From Prorocentrum cordatum (taxonomy: Eukaryota > Sar > Dinophyceae > Prorocentrales > Prorocentraceae), in contig CAUYUJ010002769.1 of the NCBI GenBank assembly GCA_963575745.1, forward strand, positions 316,001-380,000: DNA of 64,000 nucleotides. The letters run 5' to 3'. The position numbers and the translations under genes were made by a program. Below, piece after piece: positions 32,553-43,701 of the stretch (position 1 is the first letter of the stretch; every line of letters starts with the position of its first letter). Below the pieces are notes generated by a model, which was not told where the DNA came from, ran no database searches, and saw nothing but the letters and a program-made list of their open reading frames with translations.

Positions 32553-33389
32553 GGGACGACGCAACAAAACAACAATAAAAAACAACAAAACAACAACAAT
32601 AATCCTCGCCGAGGATCCCCACTTCAGCCACGCAACCAGGGACAGTGAATGACCGTTCGGGCCTCCTCACTCTGACCTAGTCTCTCCGACCCGAACGATT
32701 TCTTCAAGACGTTGAACGTATGTGTCTTCTACAAGGTCAGGTCAAAACTGATCCCCAGACCCCTCCAAGGTCCACAATGGTTATCGTTTGAAGCTGTGCC
32801 CAGCCTTGGCGGCGAGTCCATTCGGGAAGCGCCTGGAAAGCTCCGAAACGAAGGACGCCGCCACAGCAGCAAAAAGAGAAAGGGCCCACCCCAGACATCC
32901 GGCAGACCCCTCGCCTTCTCCCGGCTGAGCTCGCCCTCCAGCTCCTCCTCCGATGGGCAGGCCGCCCGGGGACCTCGGGTCCGCCTTGCTCAGTTCTGGC
33001 CGGGCTTGCGCTTCCCGCGCCTGGCTCTCGCCGTTGCTTCCACTCTCAGCGTTGGCGGGGCTCGCGCCTCCCGCGCCTCGCCCTTCGCCTGTGCTTCCGC
33101 TCGCAGCTCCAGCCGGCGTCTCCTGTGCCTCGCCCCTCGCCTGGGATTCCATTCTCAGCGCCCGCCGCCTCGTCGGCAGGCGACGCTCTTCCCACCCTCT
33201 GGTCTCGCCGTCGGCTTCCTGCGCGCATCGCTCCCGCGGAGCCTCTCCCTCGGCTCCCGCGCCGCGACCACGGCGGACTTCTTTGGTCGTGCCTTTGCCC
33301 CAGCCTGCGTCTGGGGCCCGGCTCCCGTCCGGTCCCTCCGCTGCATGCCTGCAGGCGCCGCCCACTCGACTCGTGTCACGCCCGCTCGT
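32553..33389. other. No gene recognised
   Basis: Starts with an AACAACAATAA-type stretch (32565-32605), then GC-rich sequence with degenerate CTCGCCT(T/C)(C/G)CGC repeats at 33000-33170. No domain in the long frames. Confidence 0.4.
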
Positions 33390-33586
33390 CTACGGCAGGT
33401 TCGCGTCGTATATCGACCAGCGGCGACCCCGCCGCGGGCTTTCAACGTTGAACGCCGCCAGCGACCCAGAGTCGGTCTATGTTGAACGATCTGACGTTTC
33501 GGAAACGGCCGATCGTTCCAGGTTGAAGGATCCCCGCGGTGTCAGAATCCAACGCCGAAGTCGGCACGACACGAACCTGTCGTACC
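33390..33586. repeat. Foldback element family FB2
   Basis: CTACGGCAGGTTCGCGTCGT (33390-33409) is the inverse, with two mismatches, of ACGACACGAACCTGTCGTA (33566-33584). Inside lie TTCAACGTTGAACGCCGCCA and GGCCGATCGTTCCAGGTTGA, both shared with 13400-14180. Confidence 0.6.
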
Positions 33587-34125
33587 CTCGGCTGTACGTA
33601 TCAGCAAATACTCGGCACGGCCGAAATGGGTATGGAAATAATGGGGCCGACGACCAACGGCAGTTCCTGTCCATTTTGGACCGGGTTCGCTGTCTGAGTC
33701 GGCGTGGGTGATGTCCATTTGAGGCACAAATTCGCCTGCCCACCAGCGGCCGCTGTAGGTTTTGGACAACATCTGCTGTAGGGCATCCTGTCCTTTGTTC
33801 TCGTACCCATTGCGGGCGTGGCGAAACACAGCGGCCAATTTCCCAGAGCAACCTCCAGCTTAAATGAGTTGAAACCTGTTCCTCCAACCATTGCGCTAAG
33901 TTGGTTTCGTTGCGTCGGGCTGTGCCGTCCAACAGCTGTGGGTGTTTGGTCAAAGTAGGTTTCAATAACGAAGCAGGTGTGGTTGGTCTCGTGCTCAAGT
34001 CTCTGCAACATACCACATTGTTCGCGGCTCCATCGAGTAGACGCTTTGGACCAAAAACGCGGATTCGCGTACATGCTGTACCACACGCTCGCCTATCTTC
34101 TCACAGCGCGCAATTGAAGCATAGT
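33587..34125. other. No gene recognised
   Basis: Ordinary mixed-composition sequence. A minus-strand frame of 179 codons (33477-34016) has no recognisable domain and partly overlaps the foldback element. Confidence 0.4.
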
Positions 34126-34240
34126 GTTAAGCCGGGCATGTCCCTCTACAAGAGGAGTATTCAAAAATAGTCAACAGTCTGGGGACGATTGTTCGATTAT
34201 TGTTGAATCTGTTTGAATATTTGTTGTCCCTCTTTTCCCT
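34126..34240 (+). repeat. Dispersed CGGGCATGTCCC repeat, copy 3
   Basis: GTTAAGCCGGGCATGTCCCT, CTACAAGAGGAGTATTC and AGTC...GGGGACGATTGTT align with 3402-3525. Confidence 0.65.
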
Positions 34241-34420
34241 TCCACAAGCCGCCTGTAGGAGGACATACCTAAGCATTGTATCGCGTACGATGCAGAATCT
34301 ATGCAGTGGCAGCAGCACGGGACGACGAGAGGCGGTGAAGAACCTGAGGGTCCAACGAACCGTTCTTCCTCCGCAAGTGGGCACCGTCCCCTGGGCACCA
34401 ACAACATGCGCCCGGGAAAC

Positions 34421-34442
34421 TCCGTAGCCATTTTGGCTCAAG
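34421..34442 (+). other. Relict dinoflagellate spliced leader (DinoSL)
   Basis: The 22 bases start TCCGTAGCCATTTT and end GGCTCAAG. They match the conserved DinoSL (DCCGUAGCC...GGCUCAAG) at every position. The next bases are CTGCAACGG, not GT, so this is not an SL RNA gene donor. The simplest explanation is a trans-spliced mRNA that was reverse-transcribed back into the genome, a known process in dinoflagellates. Downstream, a short frame continues to the TGA at 34553-34555 (VQSPRTKRRPMQMQEEFG...) but is not recognisable, so the retrocopy is probably decayed. Confidence 0.9.
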
Positions 34443-35830
34443 CTGCAACGGCTACAGGTGTTTTAGTCAAAGTCCAGAGTCCCCGCACAAAGCGCCGCCC
34501 GATGCAGATGCAGGAGGAGTTCGGCATTCCCCTGCCCCCCTGCCCCAGGTGGTGATCGGCACACCTCCCAGGCTGGAGCACATGCACTCAGCCGACCCAG
34601 CGCCGCCGCATGCAGCGCAAGGCCTTGAGCAAGGCCGTGCGAGCGCGCGTGCGCGTGTGGCCTGTGGGCAGACTGACGCCGCCTCAGTTCAGAGTGCTGA
34701 TCTCGTAGGGTGTTCACTCTGCTCTTTCTCTCTCTCTCTCTATGTCGTCGCCCCCCTTGTCACGTTCCCCGGGGTGCCCCTTGAGAGCAGTTTTCGCGGG
34801 GCCATGGTGCCCCTGTCTGTAGGGCTTTGCTGGGTCGCCGCCTTGGTCGGGCGCACCTGCAGTCGCAGCGTCGGCCCTCTGAATCTTCGCGCAACGCGAC
34901 CGTCGAGGCCGTGCGAGACCCACTGTTAGTGATGCCGCAACGCCAACTGTTATATTTATATCGACGGGTGCTGGCGTCCCCAGTACTCCACAGTTATTTT
35001 AGCGGCCGGGGCGGGTGTATTGTTTGGGGGAGTGTTCCCCAACCGCGAAGACATTAATGCGGACGTGTTTCACTCGCTGCACTTGCGCAACCAGCTCCAG
35101 GTGTGGGCGCGCGCAGCAATTGCGCGCTGTTGCGCCAAATGCAAACATGGAAGAGAGGTGGTCGGGAGGAGTGCCGATCTCTGAGCGGACTGTCATCACG
35201 CACGCACTTTCGTTGTATCCCGTTTCGCTTTGCATTTGTAGGGCAAATCAGCGTAATCCGCATGAAATTGCACTTACATGAAGTGCAGGGACTGTGCCAA
35301 GACTACTCGATATCCTCCTGCCCCCGTCCTCGTCGGTGTTCTCCCTTCTCCGCCTCCTCTTCCTTCTCCTACTCGATTGGGCGAAATTGGCGGAATTCAT
35401 ACTCAAAGTACGCAGTGTTGTTATGATTACAGTGCCATTGAATAATCATAACGGAGCCCGCCTATTGCCCCTTGGTGGTATCTTTCCCATTTTACGCCGC
35501 GAAGACGTTGCCTCTGAGTTGGTGCCAAGTGTTTGAAATCGACTCACAAGCTCTTATGGTGGAGGACGCACAGCGAGCGATTTGTAGACTCGGGCCTGGA
35601 TTGGGAGACACGGACATGTAAGAGATGTGTTGGGGAGGGGTTCGGATCTTTGCGAAGGCTGGTACATGCCGCAGTTACAGACATCGCGGTGTTCAGTTTC
35701 ACTCAGCTCTGCACATCTGCAGATGCAACGACAGCGCCATGCGTACGACTGCACTGATGTCTTGCAAAAAAAACGCATGCGCCCGGGAAACAGAACGTGC
35801 CATTCTTTCAGTATTTTCTCAGAGGCGGAA
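34443..35830. other. Possible decayed retrocopy and unassigned sequence
   Basis: After the relict leader, no frame gives a known protein. CATGCGCCCGGGAAAC, which directly precedes the leader at 34405, recurs at 35775 and is there followed by CGTGCCATTC, which may be a mutated leader. A CT microsatellite lies at 34725-34742. Confidence 0.35.
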
Positions 35831-35831
35831 G

Positions 35832-35925
35832 AGGTACCCATACCGTTGCCCTTCCCTCGTATTCGCCTTTGTGGGGCCTTCTGGGAGGCCCTCGTCGCCA
35901 CCGCTGGATTCGCCTCGAAGTTCAG
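35832..35925 (+). repeat. Dispersed repeat shared with 5.68 kb
   Basis: GGTACCCATACCG, GGGGCCTTCTGGGAGGCCCT and CGCCACCGCTGGATTCGCCT, in the same order as at 5678-5775. Confidence 0.55.
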
Positions 35926-36184
35926 AACACACCCCGGGAGAGGTCCGGACGGCGCGAGCCCTCGCACCTCCCCTCCCCCCCCCCTCTTGGAGTAGATGTT
36001 GGCGGTCTTGCGCGCCTGTTTCGAGCAGGTGGGGTCTCCCCCACAGGACGCACTGCTGCAAACAGTCGCAGACCTCGCCCCTCCCGCCCATTCCCTTGCG
36101 CCCAATGTCGAAACGCCGAGTAAGGAAACGCTCGCCATTCGGTCAGTATCTGGCGCTCCTCACGGCAAGTAGCACGACAGCGGT

Positions 36185-36395
36185 AAACTTTCGGGGGTCA
36201 TCGCATGTTTCTCGGGTCGGCGTCGGACCCCCCAGTGGGAGCCCCCCGTGGCGGCGCCTGTGGCGCCGCCCCTGGCGCGCTCCGCTCGCGGGGGGCGGGG
36301 CCCAGCACGGTCCCAGAAAAGTCCGTTCGGACTTCCGGCAGTTCATGTGTAGGTAGCTTTGCCAGCTCATCGTTTCGTGTTCTTGCAGGAGCGAG
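36185..36395. mobile_element. FB1 foldback element, copy 4
   Basis: The left arm TTTCTCGGGTCGGCGTCGGA (36208-36227) pairs with CGGTCCCAGAAAAGTCCGTT (36308-36327). The loop GGCGGCGCCTGTGGCGCCGC is itself palindromic. The right side ends TCGTGTTCTTGCAG|GAG near 36390, again like a 3' splice site. Confidence 0.5.
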
Positions 36396-39300
36396 GGCGG
36401 GGAATTTCAGGACGCATTGGGCCAGGCACGGGCATCAGGAGGCCTCCTGGGGCCCCCTCGGGGGCCTCCGTGTGGGGCCACGGGGCCTCGCGGAGGGCCT
36501 CTTCAGATCCCAGGAGACCGCCAGAGGCCCAAAACATCCGACGTCGTGGCTTTTCGGCACCAGCTCTTTTTGATCAATCTCGGCGTCCGCGAGCTGTCCT
36601 TGGGCCCAAGCAGGACGTGACCATTTCGTCTACAAACACCCTTCGACGTCTACATCATCTTTCTCGCGCTTACATGGTACAGCCTCCCGCGCCTTCTCCC
36701 CATCCTTCATGCTTCTGCGACTGCTGTTCCTCCCTTCTCTTGCTTCTCATCTTCATGCTTCTCCTCAGTTGCCATCCATGCTGCAGCAGTAGTGGGGTCA
36801 TTCCAACACGCAGCCCGCATCCTCAAGCGCGTAGTTTTCCAGACCTGCCTCGTTGGCCATAACTGGGCCCCGCTCCCCTGGTGTTCTGAAGGCCGCTGCT
36901 CTTACCTCTGCAGGGGTCAAGCTTGTCAGATAATTTCGACCATCTAGCACTCACCACTCACAGGAACCCAACATCGTCAAGAACGACGGCACCGACCCTT
37001 TCAACCCTTTCAAGTCGTCCGATTGCCGTAACCAGGCCTTTCCGGAATTCAAGGCCACAGGGTAATTGCGGGTCATGTCTTGCACTGCGCGACCCGGGCA
37101 ATTGCCGCAGGGCAACCGTCGCACTACACGACCAGCATTAGCGACCAACAAAGTTGTTTTGTTACGAAGCTTGCGCACAGAAGTTCACACACCGCTTCCC
37201 GCCGCCAGACCAAGGAGTCCAATGCCGGCCGAGACACGGCCTATAGACACCTACGAGTACACCTGCAGTCTGGAGGCGGCATGCGAGGAGCCTGTGGGTA
37301 GTCGAGCGCGCGCTGGAGTTCGAGAGGAGGAATGCCAGGCGTGGTAACCCCTTGGGCGCACCACAGCGTGCCCTGGACATCGCGGTCGCGGAGAGGAAGG
37401 AGTCCCTGGACGTAGCGGCACCTGGACGACAGCTCGGCGGTCCGCGTGGTGGTCCGCGTGGTGGTCCTGGGCGTCGTGGGGGTGGTCCGCCCGACGGTCC
37501 CTGGACGACACCACAGCGCGCCTGCTGCGTTCCGCTCCCCTGGCATCGGCCTCGTTTGGGAATGGGCCCAGACGCAGCGAGGCCACCTCGACTTGCTCAA
37601 GCACCCCAACACTGGCTGCATGCACGATGACCACGGCCTCCGTGCTCTCTGGACGCCACCTCGGAGAAGAACCCAGAAGTCAGAGTTCTTGAATTTCCGT
37701 GCAACGTCCCCGCATCGGGTTGCAATGACTCTATCTTCGCAGGGCAGCCAATTTGTGGTTGCCACACGCTGCTCAGAGACGATGCGCCTGCGGACAGTTG
37801 CTCGAACTGCCTCCAGCACTATTGCATATTACATCATGTACTGTGACCTGTGGAGAATGGGTTCGGCAGTCTTCTGGGTGGCAGACGCTCGTACCAGTTG
37901 TATAGTTAGTGCCTGCCCGTTGGTTCCAAAAGTGACACCTGTCAATGGGTATGTTTGCTGACCCACCCATGAGTGCCCATGAGTGAATGCCACAGGGCGC
38001 AGACGCTTCGAGTTGGCAGGACTGCCGTGCGGGAGGCTATGCACGTGCGAGAGCACGTGCCTCTGAGCGTATCTCGCAGACCATCGCCCCTGACAGTATG
38101 CGTGCGTCCTGCGAGCACTGTTCTAGAGAATCGTGCTTACTTTAGGCTCCGGCGTTTGTTGTCCGTTCCCTCATTGACCGTCATTTGGGGTGCGCCTTGC
38201 GTATGGTGGCATTGATCGAGTGTTTTATTATTATCACGTGGTGCCGCGTTGATGTTTCGGAACATACGTTCAGCGAAGGGGTGCGAAAAGATGAGAGTAT
38301 GAAGATAAAGACGGGCACGAATATGATGGCGAACATAATGAATGTGGTATCCATTTTGTTAAGGGCGTGTGAAATGGGGGAGGGAAGTGGCAAACGCTGG
38401 AGCGCATGACTAATTTTGCCGACCCTCCTCCCTCATCGCTCTTCCTCTCTCTTCTTCATCTTCGCTGTCCCTCCGCCTCACGTCCCACTTTTGTGGCAAA
38501 GGCAGGGTTTCAGCGCGCTAAGCTTTCCGTCTCATCGATCAGCTCAGAAATCCACTGTGACGGGCTCCTCGCTCCTCCTCCTCCTGATCCTGCTACGCTT
38601 TCCTCCTCCTCCTCCTCCTCCTCGCCCTTCCTCCCTCCTCGCCCTTCCTCTCTCCTCCCCCCCCCCCCTCCCGCCGACGTCCACCGCCCCCCCCATGCGA
38701 GGCGCGCGTGACGGACGCGAGGCCGCCGTACCCGCCGCAGGACCCCCCCCCCTCTCATAGGGGGCGGCCCTCGGCGGGGGTCAAGCAGACCGCCCGAGGT
38801 GGCCGGCCCCCGGCCGTAGAGACGCGACGGCCACGACGGACGGACGGCCACGACCACGACGACCACGACCACGACCTCGACCTGGACGGCCACGACCACG
38901 ACAACGGCACGATCTCCGCCTCGACGACGACGACGACGACCACAATCTCGACCGCGTCCTGCACGGCGTCGGCGACGGCCGTGGCCGAAGCTGCGGCGTG
39001 GCACGGTGCAAGCTCTCCTCGTCCTCGACGGTCGAGGGACATGGCTTTCGTCTGCTTCTGGGCGTTCCAGTGCTCGTTTGGGGGATCCAGGTTTTGCGGA
39101 GCAGGGTGAGTTGACATCATTTTGATAAGGGGGGGCAAGTGCCCAAAAGAAGCTTCCGCACCGGCTCCCTTCTCAGAGGACGAGCCTGAGCCTCATGCAG
39201 TTGCCCGACCTACCGCTGGACTTCATGTGTTCGACAGAGACCCCGCTCGCAATCTGGAAGCTCCGCTGGCTTAATCCAAAGACTTCCAGTCGTAATGTCG

Positions 39301-40425
39301 ATTCGACTCCTGGACCTCAGCTGGGGCGCTCTGCGACCAGAATCTCGTGGCGTGTGTGGCCGCGGTGACGAGGCGCCTCCTCCGCGGGCCAAGACCAGGG
39401 TGACGAACGTCTGAAAACACTGACCCTCGAAGCTCGATCCTCGGCCGTACATGGAGGCAGCAGGCATCTTCCGCGAGGCTCAATGGCATTGCCCGATACT
39501 TCCATGGAGCATCTGGACGATGGATCGCCAGAGGACTGGGGTTCCCGATGTGCGTGTGTAGGCATCTCGTTCTGCCCCACCCAACACATGCTGCCGTGCG
39601 CAGACCGAGGCAGCCGTCCATATCCGCCCATAGCGTGGAGGTATTGCAGGACCATCCTCGGAATCCTTTCAGCACGCTGTGACGTATATGCATCTACTGT
39701 GATTCCATGTTGCAGCAGGTGTCAATTGTGTACGTTCAGGTTTCAACGACTCTTTAGGCTTACGCCACACCGCCGACCCCTTGTTTTTTTTTGGAGGCAA
39801 TCTTTGACGTCTTGGGGGCGTCATGGCCCGACTTTATCTTCCGCATTCCTATCGTCGTCGTCTTTGCTCCTCCTCCCAGTAGTCGGCCCATCCCGCCACC
39901 GTGCCTGAGTTGTGGTTCAGAGGCCACCGTGCCTGAGTTGTGGTTCAGAGCTGGATCTGTACTGTTTTCTTCCTCTCATTTTTAGTATCTTTCGGCGCTA
40001 GAAGGCCGTCAGCGGGCCCTGGGCCCGTCCAAAAGCGGCTCGGGATCAAAAGCCGGTCCTAGGGAAAGGGACGGGACTTTCGGGGACCGTGTATGGAGAC
40101 AGCATCAAGCCATCGGATCTCTGGGTCCCGTCGAGGCGGCCGGTATCTTCCCGATTTCTGGCCTCTGGTGGCCTTTACCCAGGCCCCGGGGCCTTCAAAA
40201 AGCGGCTCGGGATGAAACGCCGGTCATTCCCTGACCTTCCAGGTGGTCTAAAAAATAGCGATGACCTTGGAAGTTGATATTTTTGGTGGAGGTCTGAAGG
40301 TGTCCTGGTAGGTATATAGGTCTGGAGGGATCTTTTTATAGCACTCTGGAAGGTCAGGGCTGGGAAGGGGTCCAGAGACATCCCGGGGCCCACGCGTCGA
40401 AAAGATCGGTGCGCCGGATGCCTGC
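36396..40425. other. Gene-free repeat-bearing stretch
   Basis: Holds a GGTGGTCCGCGTGGT minisatellite (37438-37505), a TCC tract (38573-38675), a GACCACGAC repeat (38848-38950), a tandem duplication of a 28-bp unit starting CCACCGTGCCTGAGTTGTGG at 39897, and a direct repeat of AAAAGCGGCTCGGGAT at 40031 and 40198. No frame shows a domain. Confidence 0.5.
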
Positions 40426-40463
40426 TTTGATCGTCGGGTGGCTGTAAGTGCGGTAAGAGCGTT
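40426..40463 (+). repeat. Left terminal inverted repeat
   Basis: Begins TTTGATCGTCGGGTGGCTGT and ends GCGGTAAGAGCGTT. It is the reverse complement of 54588-54625 except for one C/G difference at 40442. Confidence 0.85.
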
Positions 40464-40700
40464 CATCTTACATAATCTTAGTTAAGCCATAGAACGTACA
40501 CTTGTTGATCGCGCATCTCATGTGTGCATATGCAATACTTATGGTGTTTGTAAGTGTAGATGTAAGTAATATACTAAGTTAGATATCTCTGCTAAGTCGA
40601 TGGGGCTGAACATATTCGTGTTTTTGCTAATCATTTGCGTATTTTTTATTCTTAACTTTTTTGAAATCCATTGAATTTCCGTTGTTGTTGTTGTTCAGTT
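40464..40700. other. Left AT-rich subterminal zone
   Basis: Contains GTAAGTGTAGATGTAAGTAA and TACTAAGTTAG-type short repeats; TACTAAGTTGG recurs near the right end at 54350. Subterminal repeats are common transposase binding regions in CACTA-like elements. Confidence 0.45.
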
Positions 40701-40859
40701 GTTCAGGACCGAGGCGCCGCAGGTACTTGCTGTACCTCGCGGCCGCGGCGCTGCGGGCTGCGCGCATGCCCGCGGGGAGGGGGGAGGGAAGGAGGAAAAT
40801 GTTTATCCATGTGTCTTCGGCCCTCCCTTATCCCCCCTTTCCTTAGGCGGCGCACCGCC

Positions 40860-41200
40860 TTCTCCTCCGTCGCCTCGTCCTCCGTCGGCGGTAATCCGCC
40901 TTCTCCCCCCCCCATGGCGGCAATCCGCCTTCTCCCCCTCCGTGGCGGCAAACCGCCCTTCTGGCGGCAAACCGCTTTCTCCTCCTTTGGCGGCAAACCG
41001 CCTACCCCTTCTGGCGGCAAACCGCCTTCTCCTCCTCTGGCGGCAAACCGCCTACCCCTTCTGGGGGCAAACCGCCTACTCCTCCTCTGGCGGCAAACCG
41101 CCTTCTCCTCCTCGTGGCGGGAAACCGCTTCTTCCCAACCGCCCTATCGGCGGCTTGCTTTGCCGCCTCCTTCCACCCCCTCGGCGGCAAGCCGCCCACC
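40860..41200. repeat. Cluster of GGCGG-N-CCGCC palindromes
   Basis: About a dozen copies, mostly TGGCGGCAAACCGCC, spaced every 20-30 bp upstream of gene A. Further clusters lie at 43760-43895, 45670-45905, 47625-47890, 50020-50485, 51280-51350 and 53410-54020. Confidence 0.9.
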
Positions 41201-41337
41201 CCTTTCCCCCCTCCCCTCCCTGGCCTCTCCTTGACCCACCCTCCCCCATAGCTCTCTTCTTCCCCCCCGCGCACCCTTCGGCACCCCCTCCCCCGCCCCC
41301 CCTTCGACACCCTCTCCCCCCTGCGCCCCCCCTCACC

Positions 41338-41475
41338 CAGGAGGAGGAGGAGGAGGAGGGAGAGGAGGAAGAGGAGAAGGAGGAGGAGGAGGAGGGGGAG
41401 GAGGGGGAGGAGGGGGAGGAGGAGGAGGAGGAGGAGGAGGGGGAGGAGGAGGAGGAGCAGGAAGAGCAGGAGTAG
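41338..41475. repeat. (GAG)n purine tract upstream of gene A
   Basis: Purine triplet tract ending about 130 bp before the gene A start codon. Confidence 0.85.
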
Positions 41476-41603
41476 GATATGTCCGTCGCACGCGCGTTGG
41501 CTCGATCCGTTTTTGGCGAGCCCTCCTCCGTGGGCTTCGGGCGGCGTGCGCGCGCGGGGAGTCGCGCACTCCGCTCGGCGCGCGGTCGCGCCGCGTCGCT
41601 GCC

Positions 41604-43701
41604 ATGGAGGGCATCCTTCGAGGCCGCCTGGAGGAGGCGCGGGCGGCGTTCGTAGCGCGCGGCAGCGCGACGGAGCACCTTCCTGCCTGCATCCAGGCGG
41701 CGACGTCCCAGCGCTGGTCGCAGCTCCAGAGTGCGCAGTTTGCTGCTTTGGGCGGCGGCGTGGGGTGGGCGCAGTCCGAGCTGGGAGACTTCTTGCAGGC
41801 TCTGTCGTCGGGCAGCCTGCAGGGGAGGAAGCTCCAGAACTACGAGGGGTTCATTGAATTTCTGACGCCTCAGTTGTGGGAGTTCGTGCTCTCGCCGCAT
41901 TCGGGCTTCACTGCCAAGATGGCGGCGTTCTCAGAGCACCTCGGGGCGCTTGGCCTGAGGCATCCGAGCTGCCCGACGGCCGCCAATATGGCAGCATTCT
42001 TGTTGCTGGTGTGCAAGCAGACAGGCGTGGAGACGGGCGAGATCACGAGGGAGCTGTTGCAGTCATATCTGGCCACAGTGAAATCCTCGTTCAAGAATCT
42101 CGTGGCGACGATGCCGCCGCCCAGGGATGGCATCCAGGCTCTCCCCATCACGCCTGGGAGGCTCCAGTCTCAGTACCCCATCACGTACGTCGACGCCTTC
42201 CCGCCAGGTGTTGGAGCGACGGCGCCGCAGATAAATCCCGTCGAGATGGTGACGATTGCGAAGCTGATTAATCTCCGTGCAGGGAAGAAGAGCGGCCACC
42301 TCGCGCTGCCCGCGCCTGCGCCCGCCCGCGGCGGGCTGCAGCCATCCCACGGCCCAGGCGGCGGCTCTCCTCAGCAGCACCTCCCCATCGCGGCGGCCGA
42401 TTCGTTCTCTGGGCGCTGGCCGACGGCTCCACGGGGAATAACAGAACGCATTCCCCCGCGGGACACCTGGTATTGGGTCGAGGGGTGGGTTCCTGGATCG
42501 GCGCGGGGTACGTTTCTGGATGCCTGGATGGAGGGCGTGTTGTGAAATATTCCCCCCCCCCATCCCCCTAGGGGGATGGGGGGGGGGGGAATATTTTCGT
42601 TCGGCGGTGATCCGCCTGATTTCAGGTGGGGCTTTCGCGCAGCGGCGGCCGCTGGCCCAACCCAGCCATCCAGCTGATCGACCGCTCGCAGACGCAGCAG
42701 CCGCAGGAGCCGTTGCAAGAACGAGCAGGTTCGAACCACCAGCTTTCGATGGCGGCGGGGAGTTCGGATGCGCCGTCGACGCAGCAACTGGCGGCACACG
42801 ATGGCGGCAAACCCGCCGACTGTCAGCCGTTATCGAGCACCGCCGCCGCCCAAACGGCCTCGATCAGCAAGAGCCGCGCGGCGAAGAAGCAGAAGAAGCA
42901 TGAGCTGCCGATCGAGCTCGACTCCGACTCCGACTTCGGCATCGTCGCCGTGACGCCGCCGCCCAAGGCTGAGAAGGTCGGCATCGCCGCAGGCTCTCTG
43001 AAGAAGACCCCGACGGAGGCGGCTCTGGCCATGGTCGCGGCCATGGATAAGAGGACGAAGGCGGTCAAGACGAAAAAGAACGCCGAGGCGGTGAAGGCCC
43101 CCACGCTTGCCACGGGCAATGCTGCTAAGAAGACGACGCCGCCTGGCAATGACAACGCGGCAAAGAAGACGACGCCGCCTGCCACGGGCAACGTGGCTAA
43201 GAAGACGCCGCTCCCCACGGGCAAGAAGACGGACGGCGCGGCTGGGAAGGACAAGCAGCGCAAGTGGGCGAAGCCGAGGTGGGAGATGCAGACCACACGC
43301 AACTTGGCGAGCGGGGTTGAACCTCCCACCGATGAGGCGTCGGGCGCGCGCGGCGATTCCCAGCAGCCCCGCTGGGGTCGCAGTTTGCGCGCCCGCCGCC
43401 TTTCAGGCGACTGTTCATCGTTGCTCCGCCCCCCAGGTGCAGTTCCGCAGCGGCAGGGTCGGCGTCCCTGGCAGCAACGTCAGCCTGAAGTACATCGCGG
43501 GCGATGAGGCCGACAAGGCCAGATTCTCACCGACGCCCTTCTCGACGCCCTCCTCCGCGCTCTCTTCATTTTCGCCCCTGCCTCGACGCCCCCTCCGCCC
43601 CCTGCTGCCTCGTTGCGCCCGATCGCTCCGAGGCCAGGGCCATCGCGGAGGCGGAGGAGCTGGTCAAGAAGGAGCTCGCCGCCAGGGCGCGCGGCGAGTA
43701 A
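41604..43701 (+). CDS. Element gene A: 514-aa Lys/Pro-rich protein
   Basis: Proposed exons are 41604-42357, 42666-43306, 43437-43517 and 43633-43701. Their lengths sum to 515 codons and all introns are GC-AG. The start is GCTGCC-ATGG. The N-terminal 250 residues look helical and globular (LQSQYPITYVDAFPPG, NPVEMVTIAKLINLRAGK). Exon 2 is charged, with an acidic patch (ELDSDSDFG) and repeats of AAKKTTPP. Exons 3-4 join to RNL-VQFRSGRVGVPGSNVSL...GDEADKA-RAIAEAEELVKKELAA, a compact conserved-looking C-terminal module. I do not recognise a named family. Basic repeats and position suggest a DNA-binding accessory protein. The first intron is the least certain: it contains the 42545 palindrome, and other acceptors exist at 42625 and 42673. 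Confidence 0.65.
42545..42598. repeat. Near-perfect 54-bp palindrome inside gene A intron 1
   Basis: AAATATT-C10-ATCCCCCT is followed directly by AGGGGGAT-G12-AATATTT. There is no loop, and the only difference between arms is C10 against G12. It could form a cruciform or arise from slippage and hairpin repair. Confidence 0.9.

Noticed and set aside
34421-34442. Spliced-leader RNA gene
   Set aside because: A functional SL RNA needs a GT donor straight after ...CTCAAG, but the DNA reads CTGCAA. A relict leader from a retroposed mRNA explains it better.
38708-39109. 133-codon frame rich in Asp-His and Thr
   Set aside because: Encoded by a GACCAC/GACGAC microsatellite; low complexity only.
40380-40440. 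Target-site duplication of the 14.2-kb element
   Set aside because: The flanks GCCTGC and GTGGGCCTGG share only GCCTG at unequal distance from the ends. That is too little to call.
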